Below, one piece after another: positions 25,428 to 33,646 of a DNA stretch of 64,000 nt. Source of the stretch: Streptomyces sp. NBC_01304 (GTDB lineage: Bacteria; Actinomycetota; Actinomycetes; Streptomycetales; Streptomycetaceae); the NCBI RefSeq assembly GCF_035975855.1, contig NZ_CP109055.1:620001-684000 (forward strand), read 5' to 3'. Every line of letters starts with the position of its first letter. The stretch's first letter is position 1. A model generated the notes under the pieces. The model searched no databases, had not been told where the DNA came from, and saw only the letters and a list, made by a program, of their open reading frames with translations. The position numbers were made by a program, and so were the translations under genes.

Positions 25428-27020
25428 TCAGCCCTGGTAGATGTGTCGTAGCAGGTCTTTGGTCGCCGGCACGGAATCGAGCAGGGTCTGCTGATCGCGC
25501 TTCACCGCGGCGAAGAGTTCATCGGCGGCCCGGCGTGATTCCGGCATGTCGGCCAACTGGGGAAGCGGCCGCTCCGGCAGGTATCCCAGACCGGCGAGCA
25601 CGCAGTCGTAGTTGCTGTTGGTCCAGAAGTTGATGGCCTGCTGCTCGACGCTCGAGGAGAAGTTGCCGGAACTGTCGGTCGGCAGCCGGTTGATCGACAG
25701 CCCGGCCCGGTAGGTCTCGAGCTTCTTCTGGATGTCGGGCCCGAGAGCGAGTTTCTTGTTGTCCCGCCAGAACGGGGTGTCCGTCCGCGGCGAGAAGTAG
25801 AAGTGTGCCTGGATGAAGTCCCGCGTGTCCTCGAACATCGTCTCGACCGCGTTGTTGAATCCGGCCCGCCGGGTCTCGTCGAACGTGGTGTCCGGGAAGT
25901 GTGCGACCAACTGGGCCAGCGCGGAGTAGATGAAGAAGATGCCGGTCGACTCGAGCGGCTCGACGAAACAGGACGACGTGCCGATGCTGACGCAGTTGTT
26001 GACCCACGCCCGGCGGTTGCGCCCGACACGGAAGCGGACGTGGTTGAGCGCGGTGGAATCCGGGTCGATCTGCCACATCTCGCAGAACTCGCGGGTCGCC
26101 TCCTCTTTGGACGCGTACTTGTCCGAGTACACGTAGCCGGTGCCGAACCGGTCGAGCAGGGGGATCTTCCAGGTCCAGCCGGCGTTCATCGCGATGGACG
26201 AGGTGTAGGGCTCGACGCCGTCCTCGCCGTCGTGCGGGATGGCCGTGGCGACCGCGCTGTTGCACAGCAGGTGGTCGCTCATGTCGAGGAACGGCTCCCC
26301 GAGCGTCTTGTTGATCAGCGCGCCGCGGAAGCCGGAGCAGTCGACGAACAGGTCACCGGTCAGCGTGCGGCCCGACTTGGTCCGCAACGCGGTGATGTAC
26401 CCGCGCTCGTCGACGTCGACGGAGGTCATCTCGTCCTGGACGTGGATCACGTTCTGCTTCTCGGTGGCGAAGCGGCACAGGTAGTCCGCGACGAGTTGCG
26501 CGTTGAAATGCCACGCGTAATTCGCCACGGTGGTCCCGTCGAGCAGCTTGGGGCCCTTCTTGGCGTCCATCAACGGCGTCTCGGGGAAACAGGCGTAGTC
26601 GAACGGCTCCACCTTCTCGCCGGTCTTGTTCTTGTAGATCCAGTAGTTCGAGAGCGGGATCTCGTCCTGGGCCTGCAACCGGCCGAACGTGTGGTAGAAG
26701 TGGTCGCTGCCGCCTTCGAACGGTCGGCCGTTCGGCGAAGCGGTTCCCGGCGTGCGCCAGTTGATGAACTTGACGGCCATCTTGAAGCTGGCGTTGCATT
26801 CCGGCATCCACTCGCTCTCCGGAATGCCGAGGAAGTCGAAGAACGCGCTCTGCAGATTCGGGATCGTCGCCTCGCCGACGCCGATGCGCGGAATCGTGGG
26901 CGCCTCCAGCACGGTGACCTCGGCCGCGCCGTCCAGTGCCTTGGCCAGGTAGGTCGCTGCCATCCAGCCCGCAGTGCCACCGCCAAGGATGACAACGCGC
27001 TTCACCGTCGTTTCAAGCAT
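25428..27020 (-). CDS. Flavin-dependent tryptophan halogenase (RebH/PrnA-like)
   Basis: 530 residues, the usual family length. GGGTAGWMAA (residues 13-22) is the FAD loop and GWTWKIP (281-287) is the halogenase WxWxIP motif. Lys80 in ECNASFKMAV aligns with the catalytic lysine that carries the chloramine or hypohalous acid. Glu354 is in CFVEPLESTG. The segment IPNLQSAFFDFLGIPESEWM and FINWR, the YHTFG motif and YFSPRTDTPFW resemble the tryptophan 7-halogenase clade (RebH, PrnA) rather than the 5- or 6-halogenases. It installs Cl or Br on tryptophan using FADH2 from the adjacent reductase. No other tryptophan-tailoring genes are in reach. Confidence 0.92.
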   Translation of the reverse strand: MLETTVKRVVILGGGTAGWMAATYLAKALDGAAEVTVLEAPTIPRIGVGEATIPNLQSAFFDFLGIPESEWMPECNASFKMAVKFINWRTPGTASPNGRPFEGGSDHFYHTFGRLQAQDEIPLSNYWIYKNKTGEKVEPFDYACFPETPLMDAKKGPKLLDGTTVANYAWHFNAQLVADYLCRFATEKQNVIHVQDEMTSVDVDERGYITALRTKSGRTLTGDLFVDCSGFRGALINKTLGEPFLDMSDHLLCNSAVATAIPHDGEDGVEPYTSSIAMNAGWTWKIPLLDRFGTGYVYSDKYASKEEATREFCEMWQIDPDSTALNHVRFRVGRNRRAWVNNCVSIGTSSCFVEPLESTGIFFIYSALAQLVAHFPDTTFDETRRAGFNNAVETMFEDTRDFIQAHFYFSPRTDTPFWRDNKKLALGPDIQKKLETYRAGLSINRLPTDSSGNFSSSVEQQAINFWTNSNYDCVLAGLGYLPERPLPQLADMPESRRAADELFAAVKRDQQTLLDSVPATKDLLRHIYQG

Positions 27021-27374
27021 GGTCAGGTCCCCTTTGCGTCCGCGGGTAAGTCCCAGGCACCTGAGGCGAACAGGTGGCGGCCGGAGCGTTCCCTCGTCAT
27101 CAGCGTCGATTCCGTTCCGACGCTAGGCGGCTGCCGCAATCGCAGCGCAACCCCGCGATTTTGCGTTGCCGCTCGGGGCGCGGCACGCCTGTCACGCCAG
27201 GGCGCACCAGGTCCGGGTCCGTCACCGTATGCCGTCGATCAGCTGTCGCCGCGACCACACCGGCGGCCGACCCGGCTTGACACCCCCGTAGCAACAGGGC
27301 CTCAAGCCGGGCCCACTGACCGCTCGTCAGATCCCCACGCCCTCCCACAGGACGCGATCACGAACGATCACGGT
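27021..27374. other. Intergenic region upstream of the halogenase operon
   Basis: About 350 bp with no intact gene. The part nearest the halogenase is presumably its promoter; the distal part is the IS5 relic listed separately. The relic borders the operon, which is compatible with arrival by horizontal transfer. Confidence 0.5.
27100..27348 (-). mobile_element. IS5-type transposase N-terminal relic
   Basis: From a GTG the reverse strand reads GGRGDLTSGQWARLEALLLR, the IS5-family N-terminus. The next codons fit the family only in another frame (VKPGRPPVWSRRQLIDGIR), showing a frameshift, and the DDE region is missing. Confidence 0.75.
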
Positions 27375-27935
27375 CTACTTCCCCAACAGACCCTGGCCCG
27401 TCGAGTCCGCCTTCCAGTCCTGGACGAGGAGCCCGAGCACCACCTCGTCCAGGAACTCGCCCAGCACCCAGGCCGAGGAGCGCAGTACGCCCTCGCGGAC
27501 GAAGCCGTTGCGCTCTGCGGAGCGCAGCATCGCGGTGTTGTCCGCCAGCGTTTCGATCTGCAGCCGCTGCAGGCCGCGCACGGCGAAGCCGTAATAACAC
27601 AGCGTCGCGACCACGTCGGTGCCATGGCCCTTGCCCCGGGCGGAAGGCAGCAGACCCAGCCCGATGTGCGCGGACCGGCTGTGGTTGTCGATGCCCCACA
27701 GTGTCGCGGTGCCGACCAGTGTGCCGCCGCCCAACTCCACCACGGAGAACTGGACCAACCCCTGATTGCTGTCGTCCACCACGAGCCGCGGGTCCTTCGA
27801 GCCCGGCGTGATCGGCCGCCACGGGCTGCCTTCGGCCCGTGAGCCGTTGACCACGTCGTCGTAGAGCTCGGTCCGCAGGATCGGAATGTCGTCGTCGTGC
27901 CGAGCCCGGAGCCCGACCTTGGTGCCCTTTAGCAT
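27375..27935 (-). CDS. GNAT family N-acetyltransferase
   Basis: 186 residues, MLKGTKVGLRARHDDDIPIL onward. It has the RimJ/RimL-like pattern: VGTATLWGIDNHSRSAHIGL, the acetyl-CoA loop LLPSARGKGHGTDVVATLC, then LQRLQIETLADNTAMLRSAE and RNGFVREGVLR. It probably acetylates a small molecule or a protein N-terminus. It is divergent from the GH3 gene and unlikely to belong to the halogenase operon because an IS relic separates them. Confidence 0.9.
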   Translation of the reverse strand: MLKGTKVGLRARHDDDIPILRTELYDDVVNGSRAEGSPWRPITPGSKDPRLVVDDSNQGLVQFSVVELGGGTLVGTATLWGIDNHSRSAHIGLGLLPSARGKGHGTDVVATLCYYGFAVRGLQRLQIETLADNTAMLRSAERNGFVREGVLRSSAWVLGEFLDEVVLGLLVQDWKADSTGQGLLGK

Positions 27936-28056
27936 GCAGGATTCCTATCCGACCGGGCCGACCGACGGCAAGCCACTTGGTGGCCGACGGGTCCGGCCGG
28001 GCCAACTCCCCCGACCTGCAAGCCCATTGACAGGGAGAGCCCTTCCCGCGATCCTC

Positions 28057-28070
28057 GGAGAGCGCTCTCC
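28057..28070. promoter_or_regulatory. LacI-type operator upstream of the GH3 gene
   Basis: Perfect 14-bp palindrome GGAGAGCGCTCTCC, 36 bp before the start codon. A degenerate copy GGGAGAGCCCTTCCC lies 10 bp upstream at 28033-28047. It has the central CG of LacI-family operators. Identical sites occur before the LacI gene and before two other genes in the window. Confidence 0.8.
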
Positions 28071-28106
28071 CATGATCGGTAGGCTGGGCCGAGGAGGCAG
28101 GACCGG

Positions 28107-30602
28107 ATGACCGAGGACGACCTCACACGCTTGCTCGAGAAGTTGGACCTGCGCCAGAAGGTGCGGCTCCTCACCGGCTCCACCACCTGGCGCACCGCGG
28201 CGGAACCCGACATCGGGCTGCGGGAGATGGTGATGTCCGACGGACCGGCCGGCGTCCGGGGCGAGGCGTGGGACGAGCGGGATCAATCGGTGCTGCTCCC
28301 GTCCGCTTCGGCGCTCGCGGCCAGTTGGGACACCGATCTCGTCGGCCGGCTCGGCGGTCTGCTCGCCGCCGAGGCGCGGCGCAAGGGCGTGCAGATCGTG
28401 CTCGCCCCGACGCTCAATCTGCACCGGTCTCCGCTGGGCGGACGCCACTTCGAGTGCTTCTCGGAGGACCCGCTCCTCACCGGGCTCATCGGGGCCGCAC
28501 TGATCCGGGGCGTACAGACGAACGGTGTGTCGGCCGCCGCCAAGCACTACGTCGCCAATGACTCCGAACAGGAGCGGCTGACCGTGGACGTCCGGGTGCC
28601 GGAGCGGGTGCTGCGCGAGGTGTATCTCGCCCCGTTCGAGGCCGCGGTGGCGGCCGGCGTCCGGCTGGTCATGGCCGGGTACAACGGGGTCAACGGCGCG
28701 ACCATGTCTGCCAATCCGCTGCTCCGGGAGCCCCTGAAGAGCGAGTGGGGCTTCGACGGTGTGGTCGTCTCGGACTGGGGCGCGGTGCGATCCACCCTGG
28801 ACACCTCCCGCGCGGGCCTGGACCTGGTGATGCCGGGGCCGCAGGGCCCCTGGGGCGAGGCGCTGGTGCGGGCGGTGCGCGAGGGCGCGCTGCCGGAATC
28901 CGTCGTCGACGACAAGGTCCGCCGACTGCTGCGCCTCGCGCACCGGGCAGGCGCGCTGGGCCCCGCCCGGCCCGCTCCCGTGACGCTGCAACGCCCATCC
29001 GAGGTAAGGCAGTTGTTGCGGAAGACGGTGGCCGCGGGTGCGGTCCTGCTCGCCAATCGTGGCGTACTGCCGCTGGATCCGGCCGCCCTACGCAGCGTCG
29101 CGGTGATCGGCGAGCATGCGACCCGGCCGCGCACCCAGGGCGGCGGGAGCGCCGGAGTCTTCCCGCATGCCGTCGTCTCCCCGCTGGACGGCATCCGTGC
29201 GGCGCTGCGCGGCCGGGCCCTGGTGGTGCATGCACCGGGCCCGGCGCTCGAGTCGCGGCACCCGCCGCTCGACACCGACTCGTGCCGCGATCCTCGTTCG
29301 GGTGCGCCTGGGGTGCTGTTGCGGGTGCTGGACGCGTACGGGGGTGAGCTGTACGCCGAACACCGGCTTTCCGGCGCCCAGTTGGAGCCGACCCTCGTAC
29401 GCGGCGCGCACACCGTCGAGATCAGCGCCCTGCTACGGCCCACGACGAGCGGCGAGTGGACCTTCTCCGTGGCCGGGTTCGGCCGGATGAGCCTCACCGT
29501 CGACGGACAGACGCTGGTCGAGGGCGCGTACCCGCGAGAGACCGACGACCCGGCCGTCGTCCATGTGAAGCCGCCGCGCCAGTACGGGCACATCGACCTG
29601 GCAGCGGACCGGGACGTCCTGGTCGTGGCCCGGCGCGAGCTGGCCCCCGACACCGGCCGCGCCACCGTGGTGACCGCCGCCCCGCCGAGCCCCGACCGTG
29701 CCACGGCCCTCGCCGAGGCGGCCGCGGCAGCCGGGGCGGCGGATGCCGCTGTCGTGGTCGTCGGCACCACGGAGGGCACCGAGTCCGAGGGCCACGACCG
29801 GACGAGCCTCCAGCTGGGCGCGGGCCAGGACGAGTTGGTGTCCGCTGTGCTCGCCGCCAACCCCGACGCGGTGGTCGTGGTCAACTCCGGAAGCCCGGTG
29901 ACGATGCCCTGGCGCAACCGGGCCGGGGCGGTCCTGCTCGTGTGGTTTCCCGGCCAGGAAGCAGGCTCGGGCCTGGCCGACGTGCTGTTCGGGCGGGCCG
30001 AGCCGGGCGGCCGGCTGCCGACCACGTGGCCGGCCCGGCTTTCCGACGCCCCGGTCAGCCGCACCCGGCCGACGGCGGGCGTGCTCGCGTACGACGAGGG
30101 CCTGCACCTCGGCTATCGGGCCTGGCTGCGGGCGCGTCGCAGGCCTGCCTACTGGTTCGGGCACGGGCTCGGCTACACGACGTGGGAGTACCGGGAACTC
30201 GACGCCCCGGCCGTGGTGGTGGGCGACGCCGGATTCACCGTGCGCGTGCGGGTGCGCAACACCGGTACACGGCACGGCCGGGAGGTCGTCCAGGTGTATC
30301 TGGCCCGCACCGATTCGGTGGTGGAGCGCCCGGCGAGGTGGCTCGCGGGCTTCGCGGCCGTGGAAGCGGCACCCGGGGAGGTGGTGACCGCGACGGTGAC
30401 GGTGCCCGCGCGCGCCCTGCAGCACTGGAGCGCGCGGGACGGCGGCGGCTGGCGCACGGAGACGGGCGAGTTCCAGCTGCTCGTCGGCCGGTCGGCCGGC
30501 GAACTGCCACTCGGTACTGCGCTGTATGCCGAGCCCCCCCGGTCCCACTCAGGCGGAGATGGGGCCGTGACAGCTGCGGGCCAGGCGGAGGACGGGCCGT
30601 GA
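28107..30602 (+). CDS. GH3 beta-glucosidase with PA14 insert
   Basis: 831 residues with no signal peptide, so cytoplasmic. Residues 1-290 are the GH3 barrel: PTLNLHRSPLGGRHFECFSE, AKHYVAND (145-152), and the nucleophile Asp223 in GFDGVVVSDWGAV. The GH3 C-terminal domain is split by a PA14 module (about 400-530, GEWTFSVAGFGRMSLTVDG). A fibronectin-III-like end domain follows (about 730-825). This architecture is common in enzymes splitting beta-glucosides or short beta-glucan oligosaccharides. It is followed by the LacI gene and preceded by the same operator, so it is probably repressed until oligosaccharide enters. Confidence 0.93.
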   Translation: MTEDDLTRLLEKLDLRQKVRLLTGSTTWRTAAEPDIGLREMVMSDGPAGVRGEAWDERDQSVLLPSASALAASWDTDLVGRLGGLLAAEARRKGVQIVLAPTLNLHRSPLGGRHFECFSEDPLLTGLIGAALIRGVQTNGVSAAAKHYVANDSEQERLTVDVRVPERVLREVYLAPFEAAVAAGVRLVMAGYNGVNGATMSANPLLREPLKSEWGFDGVVVSDWGAVRSTLDTSRAGLDLVMPGPQGPWGEALVRAVREGALPESVVDDKVRRLLRLAHRAGALGPARPAPVTLQRPSEVRQLLRKTVAAGAVLLANRGVLPLDPAALRSVAVIGEHATRPRTQGGGSAGVFPHAVVSPLDGIRAALRGRALVVHAPGPALESRHPPLDTDSCRDPRSGAPGVLLRVLDAYGGELYAEHRLSGAQLEPTLVRGAHTVEISALLRPTTSGEWTFSVAGFGRMSLTVDGQTLVEGAYPRETDDPAVVHVKPPRQYGHIDLAADRDVLVVARRELAPDTGRATVVTAAPPSPDRATALAEAAAAAGAADAAVVVVGTTEGTESEGHDRTSLQLGAGQDELVSAVLAANPDAVVVVNSGSPVTMPWRNRAGAVLLVWFPGQEAGSGLADVLFGRAEPGGRLPTTWPARLSDAPVSRTRPTAGVLAYDEGLHLGYRAWLRARRRPAYWFGHGLGYTTWEYRELDAPAVVVGDAGFTVRVRVRNTGTRHGREVVQVYLARTDSVVERPARWLAGFAAVEAAPGEVVTATVTVPARALQHWSARDGGGWRTETGEFQLLVGRSAGELPLGTALYAEPPRSHSGGDGAVTAAGQAEDGP

Positions 30603-30681
30603 CGGCTGCGGGCCCGCCCGCGCACGAGGCGGATCATGCGGATGCGGACGGACGAACGCCGTGACCTGCCACGGCAGCAAG

Positions 30682-30695
30682 GGAGAGCGCTCTCC
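30682..30695. promoter_or_regulatory. LacI-type operator upstream of the LacI gene
   Basis: Perfect GGAGAGCGCTCTCC, 31 bp before the regulator start. It indicates autoregulation and identifies the likely recognition sequence of this regulator. Confidence 0.8.
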
Positions 30696-30726
30696 GCCTT
30701 CCGTGCCCGCACGGTAGGGTGCGGCC

Positions 30727-31767
30727 ATGACCAGTCAGCTGCCGACGCTCGAGGACGTCGCCCGCGAGGCGGGCGTGTCCCGGGCGACCGTGTCCCGCGT
30801 CATCAACGGCATCCGCAACGTGGATCCGGTCATCCAGGAATCGGTCCGGCAGGCCATCGCACGCACCGGCTACGCCCCCAACCGTGCCGCACGCTCCCTG
30901 GTGACGCGGCGCGCCGAGACGGTTGCCCTGATCGTGGCGGGCGCGGGAGACGCGGCCGAGGACGCGCAGGACGCCTTCGCGGCCCGGGTGTTCGCCGACC
31001 CCTTCTTCGGCCGTGTGGTCAGCGGTGTCGTCGGCGCGCTCCGGCCGCGGTCGATGCACCCCGTGCTGATGTTCGCCGACTCCGAGGCGGCCTGCGATCA
31101 GATCGTGGCGTATCTGCGCCAGGGCAGCGCGGACGGTGCGCTGATCGTCTCCACGCATGGCGAGGACAAGCTGCCGGCCCGGCTGGCCGCCGCGGGTGTG
31201 CCCGCCGTGCTGTTCGCCCGCCCTTCCCTCGCCGCTCCGGTCAGTTACGTCGACCTCGCGCATCAGGACGGGGCGCGGCTCGCGGCCGAGCACCTGCTGG
31301 CCCGCGGCTGCCGTCAGGTGGCCACCGTCTCCGGGCCGCTGGATGTGCCGGCCGGGCAGGAACGCCTTGCCGGCTTCCGGGATGCGATGGCCCGCCACGG
31401 CCGCCCTTATGTGCTCGCCGCGGAGGGTGGCTTCACCCAGGACAGCGGCGCCGCGGCGATGGCCCGGCTACTTGCCGAACACCCCGACATCGACGGCGTG
31501 TTCGCGGCGAACGACCTCATGGCGCAGGGCGTCTGCCAGGTCCTGCGGGAGGCCGGGAAACGCGTTCCGGACGATGTGGCCGTGGTCGGCTTCGACGATT
31601 CGTACATCGCCCGCACCGCCCGTCCACCGCTGACCACGGTGCGCCAGCCGGTGGAGGAAATGGCGGCGACGATGGTCCGGCTGCTCCAGGAGCACATCGA
31701 GGGCACCCGCACCGAACCCACGTCGGTCATCTTCGAACCGGAGCTGGTGGTACGGGAATCCGCCTAG
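30727..31767 (+). CDS. LacI family transcriptional regulator
   Basis: 346 residues. The N-terminal LacI helix-turn-helix and hinge are clear (LEDVAREAGVSRATVSRVIN, RPNRAARSL-type hinge as YAPNRAARSL). The periplasmic-binding-protein-like effector domain follows (GVFAANDLMAQGVCQVLREA, VPDDVAVVGFDDSYIARTAR, PLTTVRQPVEEMAATMVRLL). It lies 124 bp after the GH3 gene. Palindromes of the same sequence are found before GH3, before this gene and before two secreted-protein genes 26-30 kb away, suggesting it controls beta-glucan degradation. Confidence 0.94.
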   Translation: MTSQLPTLEDVAREAGVSRATVSRVINGIRNVDPVIQESVRQAIARTGYAPNRAARSLVTRRAETVALIVAGAGDAAEDAQDAFAARVFADPFFGRVVSGVVGALRPRSMHPVLMFADSEAACDQIVAYLRQGSADGALIVSTHGEDKLPARLAAAGVPAVLFARPSLAAPVSYVDLAHQDGARLAAEHLLARGCRQVATVSGPLDVPAGQERLAGFRDAMARHGRPYVLAAEGGFTQDSGAAAMARLLAEHPDIDGVFAANDLMAQGVCQVLREAGKRVPDDVAVVGFDDSYIARTARPPLTTVRQPVEEMAATMVRLLQEHIEGTRTEPTSVIFEPELVVRESA

Positions 31768-31848
31768 CGCGACGGTCCGGAGCTCCTGTCCCAACAGCGG
31801 CAGACGAGCGACGACATGGTCGAGGAGACGTGGAACGAGCGTGAAAGC

Positions 31849-31891
31849 AGCAGGTGTCCGCGCCCCTGCTGCGGGGCCGCGGACACCTGCT
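31849..31891. terminator. Strong bidirectional terminator
   Basis: 14-bp perfect arms AGCAGGTGTCCGCG and CGCGGACACCTGCT, with a further CCCC/GGGG pairing inside the loop. It lies between the convergent LacI and secreted-protein genes. Confidence 0.75.
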
Positions 31892-31904
31892 CGGGTTCGG
31901 ACTG

Positions 31905-32897
31905 TCAGCCCTGGCGCGCGGGAATGCGTGCCGTTGCCACACCGATGTTGTCCACCTGGTCGGTGTCCACGTCCCGGCGATGGCCCGGCGCGATAAGCGC
32001 GGTGCCGGCCGACATGCCCTTCGGCGCTCCCGCCTGGGCCCGCAGCGGGATGGTGAACGTGTCGTCCTCCTCCACGCCCAGGTCGGGCAGGGTGCAGCGG
32101 ACGATCTGGGGAATGCCCGGGGTCCGGTCGTTCAGCGCCAGGGTGCACTCCTCGGGGAGCCCGGCTTCGGTGTCGACCTTCACCAGCAGCGGGGTTGCCA
32201 CCACCACGACCGCGCCGCGCCGGGTCGGGTTCGGGCCCACGTTGCCGTACCTGAGCTCGAGTTCACCGGTGTGGTCGCTCGCCATCACGGCATCGGACTG
32301 AGCGAGCCACAGGCCCACTTTGCGGCCCCTGGGCAGCGGCGGGGTCGGGCGCGTCAGATTCAGGCGGGCCAGCACCCAGTTGTTGTTGGTGTCCGCCTCG
32401 ACGTCCTTGGACCGCGGTGCCGGCATCACGCTCGCCCGGCCGCGCACCGTACCGCTGAGCCGGGCGCGCTCGGTGACGACGACAGGAACCGCGAGGGTGC
32501 GGGCGTGGCCCTTGGCGAGCCCGGCGCCCAGCCGGCACGTCACGACCTCGGGCATGATCGGATCCTGGTTCGCGTACGCGATGCGGCACCCGCGAGGCAG
32601 CGGACGGTTGCGGTCGACGTTGGTGTACGGCGGCGTCGCGTAGGACACCAGGGTCGGGCCGGTCGTCGGGCGCCGCGCCGCATTCGAGACGGTCAGCCGC
32701 TGAACGCCGCGCTGACCGGGCGCCAATTGCACCGGAGAGTCGGCGATGGCCAGATCCACTCGGTGCCCCGCGGGCTTGGGGGCGGGCACGGCGGTGGCCG
32801 CTCCGGTCAGCAGGCAGATCAGCGCGACACTGATCGGCAGCGCGCCGCGGGCCGCGGCGGTCAGGGCGGGAAGACGAGGGGACTTGAGCGGCATCAC
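31905..32897 (-). CDS. Secreted protein of unknown function
   Basis: 330 residues. A positively charged N-terminus and hydrophobic stretch (about residues 15-37, LPISVALICLLTGAATAVPA) form a Sec signal. The mature part contains two related beta-rich halves: LAPGQRGVQRLTVSNAARRP with CRIAYANQDPIMPEVVTCRL, and ELRYGNVGPNPTRRGAV with CTLALNDRTPGIPQIVRCTL. The paired Cys segments in each half suggest two disulphide-bonded immunoglobulin-like modules of the DUF11 kind. No enzyme motif is visible. A 14-bp palindrome lies upstream. Confidence 0.7.
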   Translation of the reverse strand: MMPLKSPRLPALTAAARGALPISVALICLLTGAATAVPAPKPAGHRVDLAIADSPVQLAPGQRGVQRLTVSNAARRPTTGPTLVSYATPPYTNVDRNRPLPRGCRIAYANQDPIMPEVVTCRLGAGLAKGHARTLAVPVVVTERARLSGTVRGRASVMPAPRSKDVEADTNNNWVLARLNLTRPTPPLPRGRKVGLWLAQSDAVMASDHTGELELRYGNVGPNPTRRGAVVVVATPLLVKVDTEAGLPEECTLALNDRTPGIPQIVRCTLPDLGVEEDDTFTIPLRAQAGAPKGMSAGTALIAPGHRRDVDTDQVDNIGVATARIPARQG

Positions 32898-32948
32898 AGC
32901 TCCAAGGGGTCAGACCGAAGCGATCAGTGTGGCGGTCGATTTACCCTG

Positions 32949-32962
32949 TTACAGCGCTGTAA
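32949..32962. promoter_or_regulatory. Palindromic operator upstream of the secreted-protein gene
   Basis: TTACAGCGCTGTAA, a perfect 14-bp palindrome in a locally AT-richer patch, 52 bp before the reverse-strand start. The shape is typical of TetR- or GntR-class operators; no such regulator gene adjoins. Confidence 0.6.
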
Positions 32963-33235
32963 TTGATAGTTGCTGGTGAAATACCCGAATGGCGCTGCAG
33001 TGCCGAGGCCCTCCGTCGCGCCATTGCGGGCCCGCCGGCAAGTCCTCATCGGCCCTGCCGCTCGGTGGCTGCCGGCGCACTGCTGGAGCCGGGTGGGACC
33101 GGCCCGCGCCGGGCAGGGCACCGCCGGATGGAGCAGCGTCCCGGGCGACCCGCGCCGGAGCTTGGCAGCGTGGCCGGTTGAACCCCCATGCAGAAGTGCG
33201 AAGCCGTTCTCCTGGTGCACGGAAAGAAGCCCCTG

Positions 33236-33646
33236 ATGACACACAATCCGCGTGAGCGACTCGGTGTCCTGGTCACCTTGGGCGGGATCGCGGCAGCCGT
33301 CCCCTCCGTGCGGCACACCGCCACCCACGTCACCGATCCCGCCTTTCGCCGGCCTCAACTGCGTTACGGCGAGCGGCACATCCAGTACCACATGGCCCGC
33401 GAGGTGCTGATCACCGCGGGCGCCCTGGCCGCGGTCGGCATCGGAGCCCTGCGCGGGCCCGGACGCGACCGGGGCCTGTGGCGGGCCATGGCCGCCGGAG
33501 CCGGTGGGTACTGCGCCGCCCTGTGGTCCGGCGGGCCGACCACCGGCGTATGGGCCCCCAACCGCAAGGCCTTGCTCGTCCACACGGCCGCCACCACGGG
33601 GCTGCTCGGCGGCGTGGCGCTGCTGCGGCCGCCCAAGAAGGCGTGA
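33236..33646 (+). CDS. Small membrane protein of unknown function
   Basis: 136 residues from the ATG giving MTHNPRERLGVLVTLGGIAA, preceded by GGAAAGAAG; an ATG 16 codons upstream is possible. Hydrophobic stretches lie near residues 9-22, 55-72, 85-100 and 115-130. It contains RRPQLRYGERHIQYHMAREV between the first two. Its stop overlaps the GTG of the FAD monooxygenase by 4 nt, so the two are coupled; it could anchor or assist that enzyme. Confidence 0.6.
   Translation: MTHNPRERLGVLVTLGGIAAAVPSVRHTATHVTDPAFRRPQLRYGERHIQYHMAREVLITAGALAAVGIGALRGPGRDRGLWRAMAAGAGGYCAALWSGGPTTGVWAPNRKALLVHTAATTGLLGGVALLRPPKKA

Noticed and set aside
25803..27842. A 679-codon plus-strand frame
   Set aside because: Antisense to the tryptophan halogenase; no domain in the translation.
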